64,000 nt of DNA from Pseudomonas petrae (GTDB taxonomy: Bacteria > Pseudomonadota > Gammaproteobacteria > Pseudomonadales > Pseudomonadaceae): positions 84,272-148,271 of the forward strand of contig NZ_JAKJXE010000013.1 of NCBI RefSeq assembly GCF_021728295.1, given 5' to 3'. Position 1 is the first letter of the stretch. Every line of letters starts with the position of its first letter. The position numbers and the translations under genes were made by a program. Shown here piece by piece: positions 38,372-45,723 of this stretch. A model generated the notes under the pieces. That model did not search any database and had not been told where the DNA came from. It was given only the letters and a program-made list of their open reading frames with translations.

Positions 38372-38460
38372 CTGTAAGAGCCGGCTTGCTGGCGAACGGT
38401 GTCTGTCATTCACCGCTGCGTCGGTTGGAAAATGGTTCGCCAGCAAGCCGGCTCTTACAG
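38372..38460. repeat. REPIN, highly symmetrical
   Basis: CTGTAAGAGCCGGCTTGCTGG (38372-38392, continuing CGAAC) and the exact inverse (GTTCGCCAGC...TTACAG, 38435-38460) flank a 37-bp spacer. The arms are 26 bp and perfectly complementary, indicating a recent or selected copy. It lies 42 bp after the secretin-domain gene. Confidence 0.88.
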
Positions 38461-38519
38461 CTTTTGCGCACGACACTGGCTCATCAGACGGCCCGAACAC
38501 TCAGCAACCTCATCAATTA

Positions 38520-38543
38520 TGTAGTGCCCGATCCGGCACTACA
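38520..38543. promoter_or_regulatory. Operator-like dyad TGTAGT-N12-ACTACA (distal, aceA)
   Basis: The dyad TGTAGTGCC...GGCACTACA is symmetrical over 9 bases per arm. A second dyad of the same arms lies about 120 bp downstream. From memory, paired TGTAGT/ACTACA sites are bound by RccR, the KDPG-responsive RpiR-family regulator that controls aceA in P. fluorescens; that assignment is knowledge-based. Confidence 0.6.
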
Positions 38544-38642
38544 TCCTGTCCTAATCCAGTGACCACCCAGTACCCACGCTGACTTGCCCTTTCCAGCACC
38601 CGCACGCCCGAAACTGACCACCCGGTCGCGTCGGACGAAATA

Positions 38643-38668
38643 TGTAGTGCGACCAAAAAAGCACTACA
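38643..38668. promoter_or_regulatory. Operator-like dyad TGTAGT-N14-ACTACA (proximal, aceA)
   Basis: TGTAGTGC (38643-38650) and GCACTACA (38661-38668) are inverse copies. The dyad ends 6 bp before the -35 hexamer of the predicted aceA promoter, placing a bound protein against or over RNA polymerase. Confidence 0.65.
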
Positions 38669-38674
38669 AAGTAT

Positions 38675-38703
38675 TTGACGAGGCAAAAGCGCCGAGGCAT
38701 GAT
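38675..38703 (+). promoter_or_regulatory. Predicted sigma-70 promoter of aceA
   Basis: -35 TTGACG (38675-38680), 17-bp spacer, -10 CATGAT (38698-38703). It lies directly downstream of the proximal dyad and implies a leader of about 255 nt before the aceA ATG. Confidence 0.6.
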
Positions 38704-38964
38704 GGCCTCGCTCCCGCTGATCGGAGGTTGTGCAGAACGCCTCCTGATCGCGCTCGAACTCAACACGTTCGCGCCGATTAACGTCATTTCCGCCCAAAAG
38801 GCAGCTTCATCGCCTCATCATCCTGATGGCGAAAAAATCTGACCGAGAAACCATGCGTTCCGATTCAGCGAGCAGCCATCAGTGCGCCTTGAAGAAACAC
38901 CGGCGCCGGCGAAGCAAGGAGCTTCACCTCAAGACCCACAACACCAAGCAACGAGGTTTACCCC
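38704..38964 (+). other. Long aceA leader region
   Basis: From the predicted promoter to the ATG there are about 260 bp with no gene; short frames here lack ribosome binding sites. The last 60 bases are purine/AC-rich and end in an ACGAGG SD 10 bases before the ATG. I see no recognisable riboswitch. Confidence 0.45.
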
Positions 38965-40290
38965 ATGGCACTGACACGCGAACAACACATTGCAGCCATC
39001 GAGAAAGACTGGGCCGAGAATCCACGCTGGAAAGGCGTAACCCGCACCTACTCCGCTGCTGACGTCGTCCGCCTGCGTGGCTCGGTCCAGCCTGAACACA
39101 CGTTTGCAAAGCTGGGCGCTGACAAGCTGTGGAACCTGGTGACTCAGGGCGCCAAGCCTTCCTTCCGTCCCGACAAGGATTTCGTCAACTGCATGGGTGC
39201 CCTCACCGGTGGCCAGGCCGTGCAACAAGTCAAAGCCGGTATCCAGGCGATTTACCTGTCTGGCTGGCAAGTCGCGGCGGACAACAACTCCGCCGAATCG
39301 ATGTACCCCGATCAGTCGCTGTACCCGGTCGACTCAGTGCCGACCGTGGTCAAGCGCATCAATAACGCGTTCCGCCGCGCCGACCAGATCCAGTGGAAAG
39401 CCGGCAAGAACCCTGGCGACGAAGGCTATATCGACTACTTCGCGCCGATCGTGGCCGACGCTGAAGCCGGTTTCGGGGGCGTGCTCAACGCTTACGAGCT
39501 GATGAAGAGCATGATCGAGGCAGGCGCTGCGGGCGTGCACTTCGAAGATCAACTGGCCTCGGTGAAAAAATGCGGCCACATGGGCGGCAAGGTTCTGGTT
39601 CCAACCCAGGAAGCCGTACAGAAACTGGTGGCCGCACGTCTGGCTGCTGACGTTGCCGGCGTGCCGACCATCATTCTGGCGCGCACCGACGCCAACGCTG
39701 CGGACCTGCTGACTTCGGACTGCGACCCGTACGACCAGCCGTTCGTGACCGGGACTCGCACGCCGGAAGGCTTCTATAAAGTACGCGCCGGTCTGGACCA
39801 GGCGATTTCCCGTGGCCTGGCGTACGCGCCGTATGCCGATCTGATCTGGTGCGAAACCGCCAAGCCGGATCTGGACGAGGCCCGTCGCTTCGCCGAAGCG
39901 ATCAAGAAGGAATACCCGGATCAGCTGCTGTCCTACAACTGCTCGCCTTCCTTCAACTGGAAGAAGAACCTGGACGACGCGACCATCGCCAAATTCCAGC
40001 GCGAGCTGTCGGCAATGGGCTACAAGCATCAGTTCATCACGCTGGCAGGCATCCACAACATGTGGCACAGCATGTTCAACCTGGCCCATGACTACGCCCG
40101 CAACGACATGACTGCCTACGTGAAACTGCAAGAGCAGGAGTTTGCCGACGCCGCCAAGGGCTACACGTTCGTGGCGCACCAGCAGGAAGTGGGCACCGGT
40201 TACTTCGATGACATGACCACGGTGATTCAGGGCGGTAAATCTTCAGTGACCGCACTGACCGGTTCGACGGAAGAAGAACAGTTCCATTAA
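38965..40290 (+). CDS. aceA: Isocitrate lyase
   Basis: 441-residue first enzyme of the glyoxylate shunt (isocitrate to glyoxylate and succinate). The catalytic loop is KKCGHMGGKVLVPTQEA, preceded by GVHFEDQLASV; other blocks are YPDQSLYPVDSVPTVV, IPTIILARTDANAAD-type and LSYNCSPSFNWKK. Length fits the short AceA subfamily. Expression is probably controlled by the TGTAGT/ACTACA dyads upstream. Confidence 0.97.
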   Translation: MALTREQHIAAIEKDWAENPRWKGVTRTYSAADVVRLRGSVQPEHTFAKLGADKLWNLVTQGAKPSFRPDKDFVNCMGALTGGQAVQQVKAGIQAIYLSGWQVAADNNSAESMYPDQSLYPVDSVPTVVKRINNAFRRADQIQWKAGKNPGDEGYIDYFAPIVADAEAGFGGVLNAYELMKSMIEAGAAGVHFEDQLASVKKCGHMGGKVLVPTQEAVQKLVAARLAADVAGVPTIILARTDANAADLLTSDCDPYDQPFVTGTRTPEGFYKVRAGLDQAISRGLAYAPYADLIWCETAKPDLDEARRFAEAIKKEYPDQLLSYNCSPSFNWKKNLDDATIAKFQRELSAMGYKHQFITLAGIHNMWHSMFNLAHDYARNDMTAYVKLQEQEFADAAKGYTFVAHQQEVGTGYFDDMTTVIQGGKSSVTALTGSTEEEQFH

Positions 40291-40310
40291 GCCACTACAC
40301 GGTGTGATTT

Positions 40311-40337
40311 CAGAGGCCGCCTTCGGGCGGTTTTCTG
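40311..40337 (+). terminator. Intrinsic terminator after aceA
   Basis: CCGCC-TTCG-GGCGG core flanked by partly complementary CAGA and TTCTG, with a short T-run, 21 bp after the aceA stop. Confidence 0.8.
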
Positions 40338-40777
40338 ATGACGGTGGCCGATTTAACCTACGTTGCCCGTCAACTGTTAACGATAGAAAACTCAAATCAG
40401 CGCGTAAAAGTTAATTAATCACACAATTAATGCCGGCTTCTTCTCCCGGTTAATTAAACGGGAACTTCGTCACGTTCCAGTGACACACATCAAACACAGC
40501 CGCCAAATGATATTTATTATCATTTAAGCTCAGCCAAACTGTCGACCCGTCGTAAGAAACATATTTCTCCAAACCCTCTTCCACGCCCGTCCCTGCTGGG
40601 GCTACGCATGAAAACCGTGACCTATCTCATTAATCCTGCGAATAAATTTGATGCAGAAAATTTACTTGCCCTCCTTTTGCACATAAAATCCCGGGATTGA
40701 TCGCGCTGCGACATATCGTCACTGCTTCTACTTCTTTCAAGCCCAGAGACCTTTGCTCTCTGTTAAGGACTGCCAGC
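40338..40777. other. Upstream region of the nuo operon
   Basis: AT-rich, 440 bp, no gene. In order it carries a near-palindrome CCCGGTTAATTAAACGGG (40445-40462), an adjoining GGAAC-N8-GTTCC dyad (40461-40478), a Fur-box match (40505-40525) and the nuoA SD (TAAGGA). The promoter itself cannot be placed with confidence. Confidence 0.6.
40505..40525. promoter_or_regulatory. Fur-box match upstream of nuoA
   Basis: AAATGATATTTATTATCATTT is palindromic, and its core TGATATTTATTATCA differs at one fixed position from the 7-1-7 Fur consensus TGATAATNATTATCA. It is 253 bp before the nuoA ATG. If functional it would link iron status to expression of the Fe-S-rich complex I. Confidence 0.6.
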
Positions 40778-41191
40778 ATGCCCGACTCGACAGGATTGAT
40801 TGCCCACAATTGGGGCTTCGCCGTGTTTCTCCTTGGTGTCGTCGGCCTCTGCGCCTTCATGCTCGGTCTTTCCAGCCTGCTGGGTTCCAAGGCCTGGGGC
40901 CGCAGCAAAAACGAACCGTTCGAATCCGGCATGCTGCCCACCGGCGGCGCCCGTCTGCGGCTCTCGGCAAAATTCTATCTGGTCGCGATGCTCTTCGTGA
41001 TATTCGACATTGAAGCCCTCTTTCTGTACGCCTGGTCTGTGTCCGTCCGCGAAAGCGGCTGGACCGGCTTCGCCGAAGCGCTCGTTTTCATAGCAATTCT
41101 GTTGGCAGGTCTTGTCTACCTATGGCGGGTAGGGGCGCTCGATTGGGCTCCCGTTGGTCGTCGTAACCGGCAGGCGAAGCTAAAACAATGA
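40778..41191 (+). CDS. nuoA: NADH-quinone oxidoreductase subunit A
   Basis: 137-residue, three-helix membrane-arm subunit next to the quinone site. It has the family blocks NEPFESGMLPTGGARLRLSAKFYLVAMLFVIFDIEALFLYAW. First gene of the 13-gene nuo operon; ATG at 40778 preceded by TAAGGA. Confidence 0.96.
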   Translation: MPDSTGLIAHNWGFAVFLLGVVGLCAFMLGLSSLLGSKAWGRSKNEPFESGMLPTGGARLRLSAKFYLVAMLFVIFDIEALFLYAWSVSVRESGWTGFAEALVFIAILLAGLVYLWRVGALDWAPVGRRNRQAKLKQ

Positions 41192-41201
41192 GGCTTTGGC
41201 A

Positions 41202-41876
41202 ATGCAATATAATCTCACCAGGATCGACCCGGATGCTCCTAACGAGCAGTACCCCATCGGCGAACGCGAAGTCGTTTCCGATCCGTTAGAAGACCAAGTC
41301 CACAAAAACATCTACATGGGCAAGCTTGAAGACGTACTGAATGGTGCCGTCAACTGGGGTCGCAAGAACTCCCTCTGGCCGTACAACTTCGGTCTTTCGT
41401 GCTGCTATGTGGAAATGACCACCGCCTTCACGGCGCCCCACGACATCGCGCGCTTCGGCGCCGAAGTGATCCGGGCCTCGCCGCGTCAAGCGGATTTCAT
41501 GGTGATCGCCGGCACACCGTTTCTGAAGATGGCTCCGATCATCCAGCGCCTCTATGAGCAAATGCTGGAGCCCAAGTGGGTCATCTCCATGGGCGCCTGT
41601 GCCAACTCCGGTGGCATGTACGACATCTATTCCGTGGTTCAGGGCGTGGATAAATTCCTCCCTGTGGATGTTTACGTGCCCGGCTGCCCGCCCCGTCCAG
41701 AGGCATTTCTGCAAGGCTTGATGCTGTTGCAGGAATCCATTGGCCAGGAGCGTCGTCCCCTTTCCTGGGTCGTCGGTGACCAGGGCGTTTATCGCGCCGA
41801 GATGCCGTCGCAGAAGGAACAGCGCCGCGAACAGCGTATTGCGGTGACAAACCTGCGCAGCCCCGACGAAGTCTGA
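41202..41876 (+). CDS. nuoB: NADH-quinone oxidoreductase subunit B
   Basis: 224-residue subunit holding the terminal Fe-S cluster N2, which reduces quinone. Ligands are in GLSCCYVEM (tandem cysteines), GACANSGGMYD and VPGCPPRPEAF. The ATG at 41202 has GAGG eight bases upstream; the TTG at 41196 is rejected. Confidence 0.97.
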   Translation: MQYNLTRIDPDAPNEQYPIGEREVVSDPLEDQVHKNIYMGKLEDVLNGAVNWGRKNSLWPYNFGLSCCYVEMTTAFTAPHDIARFGAEVIRASPRQADFMVIAGTPFLKMAPIIQRLYEQMLEPKWVISMGACANSGGMYDIYSVVQGVDKFLPVDVYVPGCPPRPEAFLQGLMLLQESIGQERRPLSWVVGDQGVYRAEMPSQKEQRREQRIAVTNLRSPDEV

Positions 41877-41950
41877 TCCAGTTTTTCTTTTACAAAAAGA
41901 AGCCTGAACCTGGGTTCATTCTGTACGTTGACCGATAGCGATCGAGACCT

Positions 41951-43732
41951 ATGACTGCAGACACCGCTCTGTACATCCCGCCTCACAAGGCTGACGACCA
42001 AGAGGTCGTCGTTGAACTCCATAACCGTTTTGGCGCTGAAGCCTTCACCGCCCAGTCCACTGTCACTGGCATGCCCGTGCTGTGGGTGCAACGTGCCCGG
42101 CTGATCGAAATCCTGACCTTCCTGCGTCAGATGCCCAAGCCGTACGTGATGCTTTACGACTTGCACGGCGTCGATGAACGCCTGCGCACCAAGCGCCGTG
42201 GTTTGCCGGATGCTGATTTCACCGTGTTCTATCACCTGATGTCGATAGAACGTAACAGTGACGTGATGATCAAGGTCGCGCTCTCCGAAAGCGATCTGAG
42301 CATGCCGACCGTGACCGGCATCTGGCCGAACGCCAACTGGTACGAGCGTGAAGTGTGGGACATGTTCGGGATCGACTTCCCGGGCCACCCGCACCTGACC
42401 CGCATCATGATGCCGCCGACCTGGGAAGGTCACCCGCTGCGCAAGGACTTCCCGGCCCGCGCCACCGAGTTCGACCCGTACAGCCTGACCCTCGCCAAGC
42501 AGCAACTGGAAGAGGAAGCCGCGCGTTTCCGTCCGGAAGACTGGGGCATGAAACGTTCCGGCACCAATGAGGATTACATGTTCCTCAACCTGGGCCCGAA
42601 CCACCCTTCGGCCCACGGTGCGTTCCGCATCATCCTGCAGCTGGACGGCGAAGAGATCGTCGACTGCGTGCCGGACATCGGTTACCACCACCGTGGCGCC
42701 GAGAAAATGGCCGAGCGCCAGTCCTGGCACAGCTACATTCCGTACACCGACCGCATCGATTACCTCGGCGGCGTGATGAACAACCTGCCGTACGTGCTCT
42801 CGGTCGAGAAACTGGCCGGCATCACCGTGCCGGATCGGGTCAACGTCATCCGCATCATGATGTCCGAGTTCTTCCGCATCACCAGCCACCTGCTGTTCCT
42901 GGGGACGTACATCCAGGACGTGGGCGCCATGACCCCGGTGTTCTTCACGTTCACCGACCGTCAGCGCGCCTACACCGTGATCGAAGCCGTCACCGGTTTC
43001 CGTCTGCACCCGGCCTGGTTCCGCATCGGCGGCGTTGCCCACGACCTGCCGCGCGGCTGGGAGAAACTGGTCAAGGACTTCATCGACTGGATGCCCAAGC
43101 GTCTGGACGAATACACCAAGGCGGCGCTGCAAAACAGCATTCTTAAAGGTCGTACCGTCGGCGTTGCCGCGTACAACACCAGGGAAGCGCTGGAATGGGG
43201 CGTCACCGGGCCTAGCCTGCGGGCGACCGGTCTGGACTTCGACCTGCGCAAGGCGCGTCCGTATTCGGGCTACGAGAACTTCGAATTCGAAGTGCCTCTG
43301 GCCCACGATGGCGACGCCTACGATCGCTGCATCGTGCGCGTCGAAGAGATGCGCCAGAGCCTGAAAATCATCGAGCAGTGTATGCGCAACATGCCGGCCG
43401 GCCCGTACAAGGCGGATCACCCGCTGACCACGCCGCCGCCGAAAGAGCGAACCCTGCAGCACATCGAAACCCTGATCACGCACTTCCTGCAGGTCTCGTG
43501 GGGCCCGGTCATGCCGGCCAACGAATCCTTCCAGATGATCGAAGCGACCAAGGGCATCAACAGTTATTACCTGACGAGCGACGGCGGCACCATGAGCTAC
43601 CGTACCCGGATTCGCACCCCAAGCTACCCGCACCTGCAGCAGATCCCTTCGGTGATCAAAGGCAGCATGGTCGCGGACTTGATTGCGTACCTGGGTAGTA
43701 TCGACTTCGTTATGGCCGACGTGGACCGCTAA
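41951..43732 (+). CDS. nuoCD: NADH-quinone oxidoreductase fused subunit C/D
   Basis: 593-residue fusion of NuoC (30-kDa, about 1-190; GIWPNANWYEREVWDMFGIDFPGHP) and NuoD (49-kDa, about 205-593; LNLGPNHPSAHGAFRIILQLDGE, YHHRGAEKMAERQSWHSYIPYTDRIDYLGG), the quinone-binding core. Fusion is normal in Pseudomonas and E. coli. Confidence 0.97.
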   Translation: MTADTALYIPPHKADDQEVVVELHNRFGAEAFTAQSTVTGMPVLWVQRARLIEILTFLRQMPKPYVMLYDLHGVDERLRTKRRGLPDADFTVFYHLMSIERNSDVMIKVALSESDLSMPTVTGIWPNANWYEREVWDMFGIDFPGHPHLTRIMMPPTWEGHPLRKDFPARATEFDPYSLTLAKQQLEEEAARFRPEDWGMKRSGTNEDYMFLNLGPNHPSAHGAFRIILQLDGEEIVDCVPDIGYHHRGAEKMAERQSWHSYIPYTDRIDYLGGVMNNLPYVLSVEKLAGITVPDRVNVIRIMMSEFFRITSHLLFLGTYIQDVGAMTPVFFTFTDRQRAYTVIEAVTGFRLHPAWFRIGGVAHDLPRGWEKLVKDFIDWMPKRLDEYTKAALQNSILKGRTVGVAAYNTREALEWGVTGPSLRATGLDFDLRKARPYSGYENFEFEVPLAHDGDAYDRCIVRVEEMRQSLKIIEQCMRNMPAGPYKADHPLTTPPPKERTLQHIETLITHFLQVSWGPVMPANESFQMIEATKGINSYYLTSDGGTMSYRTRIRTPSYPHLQQIPSVIKGSMVADLIAYLGSIDFVMADVDR

Positions 43733-43734
43733 GC

Positions 43735-44232
43735 ATGAATAGCACGCTTATCCAGACAGACCGTTTCGCCCTGAGCGAATCCGAGCGCTCGGCCATCGAG
43801 CACGAAATGCATCACTACGAAGACCCGCGCGCGGCGTCGATCGAAGCCCTGAAGATCGTTCAGAAGGAACGCGGTTGGGTGCCGGACGGCGCGATCTACG
43901 CGATCGGCGAAGTGCTGGGCATCCCCGCCAGCGACGTTGAAGGCGTGGCGACGTTCTATAGCCAGATCTTCCGTCAGCCGGTGGGCCGCCACATCATTCG
44001 CGTCTGCAACAGCATGGTCTGCTTCATCGCCGGTCACGAAGACATCGTCGGCGAGATTCAGAGCACGCTGGGCATCGGCCTGGGCCAGACAACCGCCGAC
44101 GGCCGCTTCACACTGTTGCCGGCCTGCTGCCTCGGCAACTGCGACAAAGCGCCGGCGGTCATGATCGACGACGATACTTTCGGCAATCTGCAGCCCGCGG
44201 GCGTCGCGCCGCTGCTGGAGGGTTACGTATGA
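43735..44232 (+). CDS. nuoE: NADH-quinone oxidoreductase subunit E
   Basis: 165-residue peripheral subunit with [2Fe-2S] cluster N1a: cysteines in VCNSMVCF and PACCLGNCDKAP. Thioredoxin-like fold. It starts two bases after the nuoCD stop and overlaps nuoF by four bases. Confidence 0.96.
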   Translation: MNSTLIQTDRFALSESERSAIEHEMHHYEDPRAASIEALKIVQKERGWVPDGAIYAIGEVLGIPASDVEGVATFYSQIFRQPVGRHIIRVCNSMVCFIAGHEDIVGEIQSTLGIGLGQTTADGRFTLLPACCLGNCDKAPAVMIDDDTFGNLQPAGVAPLLEGYV

Positions 44233-45587
44233 CCATCACTTCCTTCGGCCCCGCCAACCTCATCACCCGCGCCCCGGAAACCCATCCGCTGACCTGGCGT
44301 CTGCGCGATGACGGCGAGCCGGTGTGGCTCGATGAATATGAGAAAAAAGACGGTTATGCAGCGGCGCGCAAAGCGTTCGGGACGCTGTCGCCTGACGAAA
44401 TCGTCCAGGCCGTCAAAGATTCCGGCCTCAAGGGTCGCGGCGGCGCGGGCTTCCCCACGGGCGTGAAGTGGGGGCTGATGCCCAAAGACGAATCCATGAA
44501 CATCCGTTACCTGCTGTGTAACGCCGATGAGATGGAGCCGAACACCTGGAAGGACCGCATGCTGATGGAGCAACTGCCCCATCTACTGGTTGAAGGCATG
44601 CTGATCAGCGCTCGCGCACTGAAGGCCTACCGCGGTTACATCTTCCTGCGCGGTGAATACACCACCGCGGCGGTGCACCTGCGCCGTGCGGTGAAAGAGG
44701 CCGAAGCGGCCGGCCTGCTGGGCAAGAACATCCTCGGCACCGGCTTTGATTTCGAACTGATCGTGCACACCGGCGCCGGGCGTTATATCTGCGGCGAAGA
44801 AACCGCGCTGATCAACTCCCTGGAAGGCCGTCGCGCCAACCCGCGTTCCAAGCCGCCCTTCCCCGCCGCTGTGGGCGTGTGGGGCAAGCCGACCTGCGTT
44901 AACAACGTCGAAACCCTGTGCAACGTCCCGGCCATCGTCAACAACGGCAACGATTGGTACAAAGCCATCGCGCGTCCGGGCAGCGAAGACATGGGCACCA
45001 AGATCATGGGTTTCTCCGGCAAGGTGAAGAACCCGGGCCTGTGGGAATTGCCATTCGGCTTGCCGGCACGCGAGTTGTTCGAAGACTACGCGGGCGGCAT
45101 GCGTGACGGCTTCAAGCTCAAGTGCTGGCAACCCGGTGGTGCAGGCACAGGCTTCCTGCTTCCTGAGCACCTGGATTGCCAGTTCTACGCCGGCGGCGTG
45201 GCCAAGGTCGGCACCCGGATGGGTACCGGCATGGCGATGGCTGTTGATGACAAGGTCAACATGGTCTCGCTGATGCGCAACCTGGAAGAGTTCTTCTCCC
45301 AGGAGTCGTGTGGCTTCTGCACACCGTGCCGAGACGGCTTGCCGTGGAGCGTGAAAATCCTGCGTTCCATCGAAAAAGGCGAGGGTCAACCGGGCGATAT
45401 CGAGACGCTGCTGGGCCTGGTTAACTTCCTCGGCCCTGGCAAGACATTTTGTGCTCACGCACCGGGCGCCGTGGAACCGCTGGGCGCCGCCATCAAGTAT
45501 TTCCGGTCTGAGTTCGAAGCAGGTATTGCCCCGGCACGTCCGGGCAGCCTGACTCAAGTCAGCAGCCCGACGGTGGTTGGCGCATAA
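44229..45587 (+). CDS. nuoF: NADH-quinone oxidoreductase subunit F
   Basis: 452-residue NADH-oxidising subunit: NADH/FMN motif GRGGAGFPTGVKWGLMP, FMN-binding YICGEETALINSLEG, and cluster N3 ligands in ESCGFCTPCRDGLPW with the distal cysteine in FCAHAPGAVEP. Its start overlaps nuoE (ATGA-type). Confidence 0.97.
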   Translation: MTITSFGPANLITRAPETHPLTWRLRDDGEPVWLDEYEKKDGYAAARKAFGTLSPDEIVQAVKDSGLKGRGGAGFPTGVKWGLMPKDESMNIRYLLCNADEMEPNTWKDRMLMEQLPHLLVEGMLISARALKAYRGYIFLRGEYTTAAVHLRRAVKEAEAAGLLGKNILGTGFDFELIVHTGAGRYICGEETALINSLEGRRANPRSKPPFPAAVGVWGKPTCVNNVETLCNVPAIVNNGNDWYKAIARPGSEDMGTKIMGFSGKVKNPGLWELPFGLPARELFEDYAGGMRDGFKLKCWQPGGAGTGFLLPEHLDCQFYAGGVAKVGTRMGTGMAMAVDDKVNMVSLMRNLEEFFSQESCGFCTPCRDGLPWSVKILRSIEKGEGQPGDIETLLGLVNFLGPGKTFCAHAPGAVEPLGAAIKYFRSEFEAGIAPARPGSLTQVSSPTVVGA

Positions 45588-45596
45588 CAAGATAAA

Positions 45597-45625
45597 AAGT
45601 CGGCAGCCAATAAGGCAGCCGACTT
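45597..45625 (+). repeat. Hairpin between nuoF and nuoG
   Basis: AAGTCGGCAGCC-AATAA-GGCAGCCGACTT forms a 12-bp stem with one A/A mismatch. It starts 9 bp after the nuoF stop and is not followed by a T-run. It sits in the longest internal gap of the operon (136 bp), so it could be a processing, stabilising or attenuation element. Confidence 0.75.
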
Positions 45626-45723
45626 CGTACCCGATGACGCCTTGACAGGCTGTTTAAGTCGGGTAGCACCGAGATTCCATTAGCCACGCCCGCTGACACC
45701 GGGCCAACGAAGAACTTTGAACC

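Noticed and set aside
41886..41902. TTCTTTT/AAAAGAA hairpin between nuoB and nuoCD as a terminator
   Set aside because: An A/T-only stem is too weak, and the operon clearly continues.
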